From Babesia bovis T2Bo (lineage: Eukaryota > Apicomplexa > Aconoidasida > Piroplasmida > Babesiidae): a stretch of DNA of 64,000 bases. The notes under the pieces are model-generated. The model ran no database searches. It was not told the origin of the DNA and saw only the letters and a program-made list of their open reading frames with translations. Both the position numbers and the translations under genes were made by a program. The stretch covers positions 434,001 to 498,000 of the forward strand of contig NW_026261571.1 of the NCBI RefSeq assembly GCF_000165395.2, given 5' to 3'. Within the stretch, counting starts at the first letter, position 1; every line of letters starts with the position of its first letter. Shown piece by piece: positions 23,828-34,548 of this stretch.

Positions 23828-25342
23828 CTACTTCCAGGGGGGGATGTTATCACCGCTACCGGAAACACCATTACGAGACTTAGGGACCTCGGGCTCCGAA
23901 GTCTGTCCAACCAAGCTAGGGGTGGCGGTATTAGTAGTCATAGAGGGGGCGGGAACCACATTCGTATGCGTAAAGTTATTGCTTGAAATAGTTAACCCAG
24001 TTTTGTCACCACTTATGCGAATTGGTGGCTGTGTACTACGTGGAGGCATGGTTGAACCTGCCTCAGCAGCGTTGACTTGCGGTTTAAAGCTCTTAAAAAA
24101 GTTCATCAACGATTGAAGTTCCTTACGACTCTCACCAGCCTGGTCACCCTCGGCCGCAGGCTTGCTGTCAGTAGCTACTTTCAGGGGGACAGCCTGTACC
24201 GGGGTTTCAGCCGCTACACGACTGGGGGCGTTACCATCTTCTCCCTCCTGGGCACGGGATACCTTGAATAGACTGTTACGTTGCGCTTCCTTCATGGCAA
24301 TTTTACGTTTCTTTTCCTTCTCACGCTGCTCTACCATGCTGTCCAGTATGTTTAGAACAAATGAACCGGGTGGTTGCGCAGCGCGTCGTGCAGCAGGCAC
24401 TGGTGATTTATCATCCGAGTGAGGTTGAGCTGACTGTTCGGATGAAGGTTGCTTCCTCAGCTGCCGTCGAGGATCAGCGTCTACCCGCGCTGGTTGTGAA
24501 GCATCTCTGATTGCCTTCCACTTCTTTATTAAGTCAGTAGCCTTAAGTTTCACCTGGTCGCTCTCACATTCATAGTCTAGACCAAGCTTTGCATTCTTGC
24601 CACCTGTTGCGATACCGTTTATGGGAATGCCGATTCGAGATGACTGCAACACTGGGAATGAGATGTCCAACTTATTGAGAAGGGCCAGTGCCTTTAGCAG
24701 GTAGTTGGTACTGGATCTTATTTTCCCATTCAATGCCAGGTAATCCAATGTTGATCTCAGATAAACGACGCCGCGTAAACGGATGAAGTTATCCAATGCT
24801 GCTGGGAACGCTTGAAGTAAGATATCGAGAAGACATGTGTTGGCAAATTCATCACGCATATAATAGTGGCATGCCCATATAAAATTGCTCATAACCACAA
24901 AAGAATTGAGCGCGATAGCATTCTCACGCGCTGTGTAGTAATATCGCTGGAAATACCTGTTCTTCGACACGTCGTGGGCGGGCGTTGAGTCGCCGCGTAG
25001 ACCGTAGTATAATATTGAAGATGTACTTAAATATGATTCCACATGTTCAGAGGTTATGTGCGGGGACTGACGGGTCATAAAGTAACGATGAAGGCTTTCA
25101 CCGATAGATGGGCACATGGAAAAACGTGCCGCGTGCACGCAACGCCATTCATTCTGGTACCATGAATTCAGGTTATTTAATATTTCCTCACTGAGGCCGT
25201 CTACCTTGGATAGAGTAGCTACACGAGATAAAATGCGATCGGACAATGGACGTAATCTTATTTGCGTTATTGATGCTCCAGCAGCCTCAGGAACATTGGA
25301 AGGCTCAGGTGAGTCCGCTGCCTTAGGACTGTCATCTGGCAT
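23828..25342 (-). CDS. TFIIS N-terminal-domain (LW) protein
   Basis: 504 aa, single exon. Residues 1-200 form a helical domain of unknown family. About residues 215-285 resemble a TFIIS N-terminal domain: YLLKALALLNKLDISFPVL, then KATDLIKKWKAIRDAS, the helical bundle that binds elongation-factor and PP1-scaffold partners (as in IWS1, Elongin A, PPP1R10). After it comes a basic patch, a coiled-coil-like EKEKKRKIAMKEAQR, and a Ser/Pro/Thr-rich disordered tail ending IPPWK. A nuclear role in transcription elongation or termination is inferred from this domain. The family is recognised by pattern only. Confidence 0.7.
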   Translation of the reverse strand: MPDDSPKAADSPEPSNVPEAAGASITQIRLRPLSDRILSRVATLSKVDGLSEEILNNLNSWYQNEWRCVHAARFSMCPSIGESLHRYFMTRQSPHITSEHVESYLSTSSILYYGLRGDSTPAHDVSKNRYFQRYYYTARENAIALNSFVVMSNFIWACHYYMRDEFANTCLLDILLQAFPAALDNFIRLRGVVYLRSTLDYLALNGKIRSSTNYLLKALALLNKLDISFPVLQSSRIGIPINGIATGGKNAKLGLDYECESDQVKLKATDLIKKWKAIRDASQPARVDADPRRQLRKQPSSEQSAQPHSDDKSPVPAARRAAQPPGSFVLNILDSMVEQREKEKKRKIAMKEAQRNSLFKVSRAQEGEDGNAPSRVAAETPVQAVPLKVATDSKPAAEGDQAGESRKELQSLMNFFKSFKPQVNAAEAGSTMPPRSTQPPIRISGDKTGLTISSNNFTHTNVVPAPSMTTNTATPSLVGQTSEPEVPKSRNGVSGSGDNIPPWK

Positions 25343-25564
25343 TTTGGACGCACAAATGACAATCCACTAAACATTGAGGACGTCAAACGGTAGACTAATT
25401 CAGAGACGTATGCCATCCAGACCCCATTATGCACATTATTGTCAATATCTAGCTATGGAATCCAGATAATTAGTTACAACTATACTACAGCCTTCTGTAG
25501 TCAAATGTGTAATACCAGGTATAGATATGTTACAGTTTTAACTATTGGTTGTACTCGTGGATGT

Positions 25565-26503
25565 CTATGTGTAGTCAACAAGCACTCTGCTTGGACGCCA
25601 TTTACCCGTGGTTATCTTGTGCTTGATAGCTTTCTTTGCATCTCCAAAAGCCTTCTTAATGTGCTCGACGCCTAGCTTGGCGGTATTCTTCACAACTTTA
25701 CCTGCCTTTTTGATTTTTGCCCATGCTCCGTTCTCATGGTTACCAAATGGGCGGCGTAAGAACCCTGGCACAATCTTCTTTAGATTCTCGGGTATTGCTG
25801 TATTACCTGTTTCTAGATATGATGGGTTTGTCATGCTACCGTCCGAATTTGCGTCCATATATTCTCCGGTATCCCTATTGACAGCTGCGGGTTCTTCTGT
25901 TTCCACGTTATCGCGGTAGCTGTTGTCATAGGATGGCATCATAGTATCTTCTTCCATGTTCTGATCACGGTTGGTGTTTGGCGTTTCGAGTTCCATCCTG
26001 TCACTTATAACGCGAGGGTTAGGCTGTTGCTCAATGTCCATTTGGTAGTTTGGGTTCAATTCTTGCTGGGATGTGGTGGAGTATATATGGTACGATATGT
26101 TACCATCTGCACGATTTCCTTTTGATTCAGACACTCTGGCATGCCCCTTAGTTTCCAGCGATATGCTTATGGGTGTTATTTGTACAACAGTGCTTTCGTC
26201 ATCGGGTTCATTGTCATCTTCATCGTTTAGGTGTGAGTTTAGGTTTGACATTTTAATCAGGTTGTCGGCCATTTTCTCTTCATCTTGTTCCTCGGCGACA
26301 GCTGCAATTGGGTACCCGGTGAATCCAACGTTCTCAGCCTCTATAGATTCGCTCATAAGTGGTTGACTGAGTGGGCGGTTGCCCAGCCTGTCCATTGCAA
26401 CGCTTTCTACATTAGAAAACAGTGTGGCCAATGCCACAAGGAGACTACACAGGCCCATCCACCCTCCATGTGATGGAGGTCTTACACTTTGATTAACGTT
26501 CAT
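25565..26503 (-). CDS. Secreted acidic protein with cationic amphipathic C-terminus
   Basis: 312 aa, single exon. A signal peptide (WMGLCSLLVALATLFSNVESV) follows a short N-terminal stretch. Residues 40-240 are acidic, Asn/Glu/Asp/Ser-rich and probably disordered. The last ~55 residues switch to Lys-rich: AWAKIKKAGKVVKNTAK continues as a long helix with Lys and small or hydrophobic residues spaced to give an amphipathic face, then ends WRPSRVLVDYT. No Cys, no membrane anchor. I recognise no family; the sharp charge split suggests an autoinhibited or processed membrane-active or nucleic-acid-binding tail, which is inference. Neighbouring genes give no hint. Probably lineage-specific. Confidence 0.75.
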   Translation of the reverse strand: MNVNQSVRPPSHGGWMGLCSLLVALATLFSNVESVAMDRLGNRPLSQPLMSESIEAENVGFTGYPIAAVAEEQDEEKMADNLIKMSNLNSHLNDEDDNEPDDESTVVQITPISISLETKGHARVSESKGNRADGNISYHIYSTTSQQELNPNYQMDIEQQPNPRVISDRMELETPNTNRDQNMEEDTMMPSYDNSYRDNVETEEPAAVNRDTGEYMDANSDGSMTNPSYLETGNTAIPENLKKIVPGFLRRPFGNHENGAWAKIKKAGKVVKNTAKLGVEHIKKAFGDAKKAIKHKITTGKWRPSRVLVDYT

Positions 26504-27061
26504 TTTATACGTTATGGATATATAACTAAAGTGTATATTGAATAACTATGTAAAATAGTTATTCTATATTAATCTATCGGCGTGCCAAAGTTCAGCTATA
26601 TACCAGTTTGAATATGGAAACTAAATTTTACGATAGGTTGATATAGATACCAAAATGTAAATGAAAAATGATGGACCATTTATGTTATGTTCAATGTGTC
26701 TGAACTGATTCGTTGGCACTATGGCGTGATAATAATCATGTATGTACACTTATAGGCCCTAATGACTCAGTGCTGATTCAAATTCGTTATTATACAATGC
26801 CAAAAAAATAAAAAGTGCCACTAAATGCAAGTACACTTGATCCGAGGGACACATTTGGTGTATAATGCGTTTCTAAGCGCTATGAATAGTATTATCTAGG
26901 ATCCCAAATAGCTATTGAATCGCTCGTGTGTATCTATTACTGCACAACACACATAGCCCCAAGGGATTCCATGTTATAAGGTCCAACCTTCTACACACAT
27001 ACAACAATGGAACGCTAGTGAACTGAAAATAACCCAATGCACACCTATATAGAGCACGGTG
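26504..27061. promoter_or_regulatory. Divergent intergenic region (secreted protein / bL35)
   Basis: 558 bp, AT-rich, between divergent genes, so it should hold both promoters. No frame or specific motif supported. Confidence 0.4.
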
Positions 27062-27484
27062 ATGCGAAGTCTTTTTATATTTTGGACGGTTTCCATCTTC
27101 GCATATGAGGATTACCGAGCGACGTCAGTTGCAGCCATTCGTGTTAATGATGGCTCCATAATACATACTAAACAAGCTTTTATAGGTATCAGTACTACAT
27201 TTCCAGTTGTCTATAGACTCCATATCGCTCCTTTATTCGCCCGGAGGGCGCATAAACTCAAGCTTACGGCTGGTGGCAAATTTAGAATCAAGCCAAAAAC
27301 CAACAAGGCGGTGTCTAAACGCTTCAAGATAACTGCAACGGGAAAGCTAATCTACAAGCGTGCGGGTAAAAGCCATTTACAGAGGAAGAAGACTCACGGT
27401 GCCAAGCGGCGGTTAAAACGCTCCGTGCAGCTGAAGAACCCGAGACTCATACGCAAAATACTCAGCGTATTACATAACAGATGA
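27062..27484 (+). CDS. Apicoplast ribosomal protein bL35
   Basis: Bacterial-type large-subunit protein, 140 aa. The mature part (about residues 76-140) has the bL35 signature KTNKAVSKRFKITATGK, then RAGKSHLQRKKTHGAKRRLK. The 75-residue extension begins with a signal-peptide-like hydrophobic stretch (MRSLFIFWTVSIFAY) and continues with a basic transit-like region, the arrangement used for apicoplast import. Mitochondrial targeting is less likely because of the leading signal peptide. Start is the ATG at 27062. Confidence 0.93.
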   Translation: MRSLFIFWTVSIFAYEDYRATSVAAIRVNDGSIIHTKQAFIGISTTFPVVYRLHIAPLFARRAHKLKLTAGGKFRIKPKTNKAVSKRFKITATGKLIYKRAGKSHLQRKKTHGAKRRLKRSVQLKNPRLIRKILSVLHNR

Positions 27485-27558
27485 TTTAATTTTGGTACAG
27501 ATTGATTTATGCGTGGCACCTAGATACACTTTGTATAAATTATATAGTCACTATATAG

Positions 27559-30180
27559 TTATATCCCCGCTGACCAGTCGGACGCAATGGCACTCCTATC
27601 TATTGGCGTTTCACTGCGCAGCAAATTGACATACACAGCTTCTTTCAGTTTGGGGTATTCCTTGGCCTGCGGGAAGCCTGTGGCCAGTCTCTCTGATAGC
27701 AACTTTTCAATTTCAAGGGCATCTTGATCTACTGTAGGTTCTTCTAGGGCGGGTAGATTTGGGTTGTATGCATTGTTCCACTTTTCATAGGATGCCTTTA
27801 ATGCCGACGGCTTGTACGTACGTGCCATTATGCAAGCTTCGCTATGCCGACCCGTACGGTGCAGGAGGTCTATGCACTCTGGTATATTGTTCAGTATATA
27901 GTGGCACGTGAATGCAATGTTGGCCACTCCCTCTTTGGTTGCGATTTCTGCTATTTTTGCAATACCATCACGGTTTCCTGAGGTGATGTAAATCAGCATA
28001 CAGGACGAGTAGTCTCCGCAGTTCATTAGGCACTCCACTGCGGTATCGTAGTCGTTGGTATCCAGGCAGTGTGTGCCAAGGCGCTTCCATTTCGAGCGCA
28101 GCACATCGTCACGTGACCTATCAGATTGCTGCGCCTGCAATTCATGTAGTATCCTAAGGCAGTCCTTGACGTTACCCAGCTTTAGGTGCAGCTCGAAGTG
28201 GCGTTCCGGTTCAACTGACGACCGCAGTGCTAATTTGTATTCACCTACGGATTCCAGGAATTCACTAGCACGTTCCCTCATGGCCGGTTCGAAGCTTGAT
28301 ATGATATCATCCAGCTCCTGGTCATCTTCGTATTCAACTCCCTGCTCCGCGGCCTCTATCTTGAAACTAACGAATGAGTGGAATCGCAGATAGTCGATAG
28401 GCAGGGGGTATGCAACCACATCGTCCTGGCATAGGTACAGCATACCGCTTTGGGCCGAGTGGCCTATCATGTGCAGTGGTCGATCCAGGTAGTGGAATAT
28501 TTCACTTGTACCAGCAGTCCAGAAATTCAGGTGAAGGCCTGCTGTTGTGTATATAAACGTGTCTAATGCCCAGGTAGCGCTGTTAACCCGTTCCATGATT
28601 TCGCCGTCTAGCTCGAAAGCTGAGGCTACCCCGTTGGATGCATCGTATTCCTGATTATCTATTGCAGCTGACAGTTCGTCGCTGTTGTACTTGAGGATGT
28701 AGCAGTTGCCAGTGCAACCCAAGGCCACCTTGGTACCGCTGGCGTTCCACCAGATATCGAACACACCGGCCTCAATGGTACGAACCAGGTACCAAGTCTT
28801 CCAGTCGTAGAACATAACACTGTTATTAGACGTCACACCCAATAGGTGGCCGCCGTGGATACTTGTTACGGGGACATCAGGCCTGATAGTAGTCACTGGG
28901 TTGAAGTCCTGGTGTATAGTGATTTCATGACCGTCCCAGGTGGCATAATCTCCATCGAATGACCACACTAGCTGCATGGCCTTGCCAAATGTCTTTGAGC
29001 GCATTCCCTGTGCCGTGTATATAACATATTCAGACTCGCCGCACAGACAGATGAAACGACCGTTAGGATGATGCGATATTGATTGCGGGTAGAATTCGCA
29101 ATGGCCAATGTTGCGGAAGTCCAGGGATAACGGCTTGCCAATACTATCATCGTCGGGTATAGGCGCCGATCCTAGATTGCAGCTCATAATGTCGAACATG
29201 TTTACCATGATAAGTTTGTTGCCATGCATTGAAACCAAGGGTTTGTCCCTGCCGAAGTGCAACACCATTGCCACATCGTCCGTTCCTAGGGCCATATGCG
29301 TTGAATCGCAGGCAATGCTCCATATACTACCGACTGAGTAGTTGACACTGGACTTCAGCTTGTACAATGTGCTGTGCCACGTGTTTACATTCCCGTCTTC
29401 ACCCGCTGTTATGATTAAGGGCAGCCGGGGGTGGTGGAGCACGCATGTCACTGGCTGCGTGTGCTGTCGGAGCACCTGGAGACATAGCTTAGTTTGGTAA
29501 TCCCATACGCGTATAGTGGTGTCCTCGCTACCAGATATGATGTACGGGTTAGACATCACAGTTGAGAAGTCTATGGTTTTTACACCACTCGTATGTCCCT
29601 TCAGGGTAAAGAATGGTTTCGGGGAAGCTTGGGCCGAGTGGCGCCTGTCTAGCAAGTCTGTAGAAACACCCCAAAACTTGATTGTATGGTCCAGGGAGCA
29701 CGATGCAAATGTATATATATCTTTGGGGCTCCATTTACCCATCATTACGTAGTGTTGATGCCCCTCGAAGACGCATATGCGCTCCCAGTTATGCTCTACA
29801 TCCCATAACGATATTGTCATATCATCTGAGCAGCTGATAACATATGGAAGCGTAGGGTGAACATCCATGTATCTTATGAAATCCGTGTGTCCTTCCACGG
29901 CAGCCACTCGTTCTAACGAGTTGTAGTTGTATACAAAAATGCACATTTCATCTCCCGCCGCTATAAGCCATTGTTTGCGTGCGATGAATTTACAGCAACG
30001 AATTGGACTGTCACAGATATCGATGCGTTTTACCAGCGTCTGCTTTTTGATATTGTGTATCGTACAGCTTCCGCTGTACAGTCCAGAGAGTATCCATGGT
30101 TCTGATGTGTGGAAATCGACACATTTAACCTTTTCTTTGATAATCTCCAGTTTTTTGAATAAACCCATTTGGAGCGCCAT
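27559..30180 (-). CDS. COPB2: Coatomer subunit beta' (beta'-COP)
   Basis: COPI coat subunit for retrograde Golgi-to-ER transport; binds KKxx cargo tails. Single exon, 873 aa, near the ~900 aa typical. Residues ~10-300 are a WD40 propeller (VEGHTDFIRYMDVHPTLPYV, SLWDVEHNWERICVFEGHQHYV, IRVWDYQTKLCLQVLRQHTQPV). A second propeller and the alpha-solenoid follow (about 330-800), including KWKRLGTHCLDTNDYDTAVECL. All expected parts are present. Stop codons of bL35 (27484) and this gene (27559) are 74 bp apart, convergent. Confidence 0.96.
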   Translation of the reverse strand: MALQMGLFKKLEIIKEKVKCVDFHTSEPWILSGLYSGSCTIHNIKKQTLVKRIDICDSPIRCCKFIARKQWLIAAGDEMCIFVYNYNSLERVAAVEGHTDFIRYMDVHPTLPYVISCSDDMTISLWDVEHNWERICVFEGHQHYVMMGKWSPKDIYTFASCSLDHTIKFWGVSTDLLDRRHSAQASPKPFFTLKGHTSGVKTIDFSTVMSNPYIISGSEDTTIRVWDYQTKLCLQVLRQHTQPVTCVLHHPRLPLIITAGEDGNVNTWHSTLYKLKSSVNYSVGSIWSIACDSTHMALGTDDVAMVLHFGRDKPLVSMHGNKLIMVNMFDIMSCNLGSAPIPDDDSIGKPLSLDFRNIGHCEFYPQSISHHPNGRFICLCGESEYVIYTAQGMRSKTFGKAMQLVWSFDGDYATWDGHEITIHQDFNPVTTIRPDVPVTSIHGGHLLGVTSNNSVMFYDWKTWYLVRTIEAGVFDIWWNASGTKVALGCTGNCYILKYNSDELSAAIDNQEYDASNGVASAFELDGEIMERVNSATWALDTFIYTTAGLHLNFWTAGTSEIFHYLDRPLHMIGHSAQSGMLYLCQDDVVAYPLPIDYLRFHSFVSFKIEAAEQGVEYEDDQELDDIISSFEPAMRERASEFLESVGEYKLALRSSVEPERHFELHLKLGNVKDCLRILHELQAQQSDRSRDDVLRSKWKRLGTHCLDTNDYDTAVECLMNCGDYSSCMLIYITSGNRDGIAKIAEIATKEGVANIAFTCHYILNNIPECIDLLHRTGRHSEACIMARTYKPSALKASYEKWNNAYNPNLPALEEPTVDQDALEIEKLLSERLATGFPQAKEYPKLKEAVYVNLLRSETPIDRSAIASDWSAGI

Positions 30181-30348
30181 TTTGTCAACTGCAAAATGTA
30201 CGCAACATTAATATAGTGATATTGGTTCCCGGCATAGTTATGGTTACCCGTCGTGTGCCTGGGGGATGGGCTATCATTAAGTTACCCTGGGTTCGACCAC
30301 GTAATATATTATATAGGTTATAAATATGTGTAATTAAGGTTGGCCATA
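30181..30348. other. Short intergenic region
   Basis: 168 bp between two minus-strand genes, likely the beta'-COP promoter and CHMP1 3' flank. A GGTTCGACC near 30290 looks like a tRNA B box but no tRNA fold surrounds it. Confidence 0.4.
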
Positions 30349-31262
30349 TTACTGAGTTAGGCGTCCTATGTTGCGATTTGAGAGGGAGCTTCCAATGACC
30401 CTCGAAGCGTTTAGCATATCTCCAATGTCTAGGGCGTACTCGTCTGCTACTTTGCTTATTAAGTTGTCCACTTCATTCTGTGGAGCCAAATGAGCGTTGA
30501 CTGAGTTCATTGTCATATCTCCATATGCTTCCGACACATCCTATTACCAGTGTTAATCAGTTAAAATTGCTAAGCACGACCGTATACTCTGTACCTTGGC
30601 GTATAAACCGGCCCAGAGACTTATTGCATAACTTACTAGATCATCAAATATCTTTTCCAATTCTTGCATTAGGTTTGTGTTGCCGTTAGATTTATATTTC
30701 GTCATTTTGCTCAGTCTAGGGAGCGCTTCTTTCAACTGTTCATTAAGCTGAGAATTGGTGTGTTTATGGTTACGAGGTATTCGTTTAGTTTTTGTAATAA
30801 GCCAATGATCACGAGTTTGTATGATAGCCAGCATAGAGCATACCACAAATCGTAACAAAGTACACCATTATATAACTACCATATAACATACCGCATTTGT
30901 ACGTTCAGCAGATTCCACCTGGCTGCGCAATATCTCTAGCTTGCTATGGTACTGCAAGTAGCGCAATGCTTCATTATGCTTCCTAATGGCATTACCTGCA
31001 TGTATACGTGCAGCTTCCATATTTCCCTTTTCTAGAGAACGCTTTACTTTTTCCTTTTCATTCACTTCTTCACGCTCACATTGTGATTGGAGCTTCAGCT
31101 ACAGAGTATGAAGTAATGCAATACCTGGAGGTATATGCACACACACATTATGGATAATATTCAATATAATCTATATTAACACAATGCAACTTTACATACC
31201 GCTTCCCTAGCTTGGAGTCTAAGGTCTAAACTCGTAGGCATTGAAGACTGGTTTATACCCAT
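30349..31262 (-). CDS. CHMP1: ESCRT-III protein CHMP1/DID2
   Basis: Membrane-remodelling ESCRT-III component that recruits Vps4 in endosomal sorting and abscission. Exons 31262-31200, 31098-30892, 30747-30637 and 30540-30349, with introns of 101, 144 and 96 nt, longer than most in this window; 190 aa, against 196 for human CHMP1A. The basic helical core is VKRSLEKGNMEAARIHAGNAIRKHNEALRYL. LEKIFDDL joins DVSEAYGDM across intron 3, aligning without a gap to CHMP1. NEVDNLISKVADE is the conserved helix, and SLSNRNIGRLTQ at the end corresponds to the MIT-interacting motif. Exon 1 is less conserved, so the start is less sure. Confidence 0.9.
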
Positions 31263-31465
31263 TGTTACAATTATAACACGAATACCAACTAACTAGTGTA
31301 CTATATTATTAAACCTAAACATCATATGGACTACTGGATTATAGAATTAATCTGAATAGAAGAGGATAGTGTCAGACGACACCTGGTAATACCACACAAC
31401 CAATTTGCAAAATCCCAAAGATTCCATGTTTTAATATTCTGGTACTAAGCTATTTCTGGCATATT

Positions 31466-34417
31466 ATGCTGCTGGGCTCAGGTACTGCCAGGGCTTTTTT
31501 CAATGTGTACGCTAACTATCTACTATACGCTAGACGCAGGTGTATATATAGAGACAATGGGCTAAGGGATGTGCTACTCATTAGATACGTACCGTTTGCA
31601 TCAAGTTATGTGCATAATAGACGGAATGAGGAGCATTTAGGGCTAGCTGTGCATTCGGAGGATGGTAGTGATATTAGACAAGTGTTATCTAGGCCAACCC
31701 AGGACCAGAAGCTCGTTAAATCAGTTAAGGACACCGACATTGCTTATGAACCATATTGGGATGACGCTAGAATCCATGATCTAGAAACCGAGAGGCCGGA
31801 TTTAGTAGTTCGGGGTACAGTGGTAATTCCTGCTTTCGCCACTACTGAGGCTAAAGTCGTTATAAACCCAACCTATAATCGCACAGACTCTGCGGAAGAT
31901 GCAGATTCCAGTGATTCGGCAAGTACCGTTGCTAGTATTGGTGAATATGACACTATATCTCGCGAGTCACCATGCAGTGATCTAGGCCTTAGTCCCCAAT
32001 CATCTGGGAGGGTGACCAAAAAACATCCATGTACCAATAGAAAACGGAAGCTGACAGATGTTAATCATGACTCCGACCCCAATGTTGCCTCGAGCAATCC
32101 CGAAGTGCGTATATTCGGGTTCCTTTCTAGGAACCGTGCATTTCACGGGGACGAGGTGGTTGCATTACGTCAGCGCCGTTTAAGGAACACTACAACAGAT
32201 AGCTATCGTTCGCTTGGCATTGCTAATGAATGCCGGGTTATCGCAGTTACTAAAAGGTCTCCTTCACTGGACAATTTCGTTGTGGTGATAGATGAGGATG
32301 CAATTAGCAAGTCATCGGGAGGCTGTTTTAAATGCCAGCCTCAGGATACTCGTTGGCCGGCTTTCAATGTTAATCTTGAATGTCTATCTCCCGAGATCCA
32401 AGCTCACTTGAGTCGTTTGCCTAAGAATGCGAAATATTTTGGTTTAATGCGATTCATTAGTTGGGATGAGAATGACATAGAGCCGAGTGGTGTGATTACT
32501 AGGGTTATTGGTGACGTTACAGAGCCTTACTCCAGGATGTACTCCCTGATGGTATTTCGTGGCCTTAACCCCAATGGCTTCTCTGATGAAGTATTACGTA
32601 ACCTGGACGACCTTATACAGCAAGCGGAGCTAACCAAATACGACAATAGGCACGACCGTCGTGATCTCACTGTTATCACTATAGACCCCCAAGATGCCAA
32701 GGATTTGGACGATGCCTTATCCGTGGAAACTAGATGTCTAGATGGTAAATATGTATACACTGTTGGTGTACACATCGCCGATGTCAGCCACTATGTCACT
32801 GAGGGTTCCCTGGTGGACCTGGATGCCCGGGAAAGGGCCACCTCGGTATACCTAGAGCACCAGGTATTTCCTATGTTGCCTCAGATGTTGAGTGAGAAAT
32901 TGTGTTCCCTTCTTCCAGGTAGTGAGAAGCTATGTTTTTCCATGTTTGCTGACCTTTCGGAGGACCCAACTGGCGGTGAGCTTGTTGGTAACAATTTATA
33001 CATATCGAATCAAACGTTCCAACTCACTCGCATTGTGAGTGACAGCCGGTTAAGTTACCAAACTGCCAAGGAGATTATTTATCGACGGTTGGAGGACTGC
33101 GACTTGGGTATTTCATCAGATTTGTCAACAATGGATATCCCAACGTTCCACCAAAGGTTAATTGATCTAGAGTTACCTAATTCATCAAGTACCAGTAAAA
33201 ACTCCATATGGCCTCCGTTGGTTATACTTTATTATTTGTCAAGGAAACTGAGGGACTACAGGTTGAGGCACCGTGGCGCTGTAACTGTGGACACCACTGG
33301 TAGTTACAAGTGCCATATCCCCAATATTGAGAGTGGAGCCGATATACTCCGCATCGAGCACGTGCCAAAGGAGAGCCACGAGCTGGTTGAGGAGATGATG
33401 CTACTTGCCAATACTCAGGCGGCTCAACTTCTTTCTAAGAGCTTTGACCGTTACTTTCTCAGGGTCCACGAGAACACATCCAAGGCTATAAAGCAGTTGA
33501 TTTCATCAATGATGCCTCCTGAGTTGAAGCAGCTTATTAATCCCGATGTTTTGCAGATACCGGAGGTTTTACGCAAGTGCGCTCACCATATGGAGCCCAC
33601 TGCATTCCAATCTTTGAGCTTTGCCGCTTTACAGCAGTTCAAGGAGGCTGTATATTCCCCTATTAACAAGGACGTTACATCATCCATGTCAGTTACAGGT
33701 CATTGGGGCCTAGCTTTGCCTATGTACCTTCATTTTACCTCTCCAATTCGGCGTTATTCTGACTTGTACACCCATCGCATGTTGAAATCGGTTATTAGCA
33801 ACACTCATTGCGAGCAATCGTTGAAGGTGCTGGACGACATTTGTAAACAGTGCAACTTGCAGAAGCGCAGGGCCTTCGATGCCCAAAAGGAGTATAAGAA
33901 TTTTGCCTTTAATCAATATCTTAAATGGGCATGTGCGGATGAGAACAGGCCCAAGTTGTTAGAGGGCAATCGTGAATTCTTGGCCAAAGCGTTTAACGGC
34001 AAGGGCGCAGACCTTTGGGGGATGCTTTACCATGATGCCTGCGTGTTCTCTATTGTATGTAACTACGGCCAGGATGAGGTTCATCACAACAAGACTAGCA
34101 TTGTATTCTACATCCCGCTTCTCAATGAGCAGCGTAGTTTAAGTTGTGAGACTCTTTGTTTAGAGCCCGTTCAGGTAGTGATTGACGGCGAGAAGGTTGA
34201 CATTGAGGACTCAACCAAGCAAAGCTGCATTGTTGATAATTACCACAAGGAGATCCAGCACAATGCTGAGCGCGAGAAGCATGGTAGTGGCATGGTACAA
34301 TCCCTGAAGGTTCGAAGGGACGGGAACATAATCACATTATCGCATTTTCAGAAAGTCACTGTAGTGCTCATTCCCGGTTCAGTCATGTGGTCACTAAGAC
34401 TTGCTAATGATGCTTAG
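31466..34417 (+). CDS. RNase II-family exoribonuclease (DIS3L2/SSD1 type)
   Basis: 983 aa, single exon. 3'-5' RNA decay enzyme. The first ~200 residues are low-complexity, with no PIN domain, which separates it from DIS3/RRP44. A cold-shock-type OB region follows (FGFLSRNRAFHGDEVVAL). The RNB domain starts ITIDPQDAKDLDDALSVE, holding the Asp cluster that binds catalytic Mg; VGVHIADVSHYV and PMYLHFTSPIRRYSDLYTH follow, with the conserved Arg pair. SSD1-type proteins lack catalytic Asp residues; here they are present, so activity is expected. A C-terminal S1-like part closes the protein. The N-terminus has hydrophobic and Arg-rich residues that might be a leader. DIS3L2 is the best match, inferred from architecture. 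Confidence 0.88.
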   Translation: MLLGSGTARAFFNVYANYLLYARRRCIYRDNGLRDVLLIRYVPFASSYVHNRRNEEHLGLAVHSEDGSDIRQVLSRPTQDQKLVKSVKDTDIAYEPYWDDARIHDLETERPDLVVRGTVVIPAFATTEAKVVINPTYNRTDSAEDADSSDSASTVASIGEYDTISRESPCSDLGLSPQSSGRVTKKHPCTNRKRKLTDVNHDSDPNVASSNPEVRIFGFLSRNRAFHGDEVVALRQRRLRNTTTDSYRSLGIANECRVIAVTKRSPSLDNFVVVIDEDAISKSSGGCFKCQPQDTRWPAFNVNLECLSPEIQAHLSRLPKNAKYFGLMRFISWDENDIEPSGVITRVIGDVTEPYSRMYSLMVFRGLNPNGFSDEVLRNLDDLIQQAELTKYDNRHDRRDLTVITIDPQDAKDLDDALSVETRCLDGKYVYTVGVHIADVSHYVTEGSLVDLDARERATSVYLEHQVFPMLPQMLSEKLCSLLPGSEKLCFSMFADLSEDPTGGELVGNNLYISNQTFQLTRIVSDSRLSYQTAKEIIYRRLEDCDLGISSDLSTMDIPTFHQRLIDLELPNSSSTSKNSIWPPLVILYYLSRKLRDYRLRHRGAVTVDTTGSYKCHIPNIESGADILRIEHVPKESHELVEEMMLLANTQAAQLLSKSFDRYFLRVHENTSKAIKQLISSMMPPELKQLINPDVLQIPEVLRKCAHHMEPTAFQSLSFAALQQFKEAVYSPINKDVTSSMSVTGHWGLALPMYLHFTSPIRRYSDLYTHRMLKSVISNTHCEQSLKVLDDICKQCNLQKRRAFDAQKEYKNFAFNQYLKWACADENRPKLLEGNREFLAKAFNGKGADLWGMLYHDACVFSIVCNYGQDEVHHNKTSIVFYIPLLNEQRSLSCETLCLEPVQVVIDGEKVDIEDSTKQSCIVDNYHKEIQHNAEREKHGSGMVQSLKVRRDGNIITLSHFQKVTVVLIPGSVMWSLRLANDA

Positions 34418-34548
34418 TAACAATAGAGTGTTACATTCAGTATAACTATGTAGTATGAATGGGTTCTATTGATATCAAGAGAGTTTCATTCCTAGATTGA
34501 GTTGTGGGACCGATATGTAGGATATCTATCAAATTAGATGTTCGGTTA

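Noticed and set aside
30285..30300. B-box-like GGTTCGACC suggesting a tRNA
   Set aside because: The flanks do not pair into a T arm or acceptor stem and there is no A box at the right distance.
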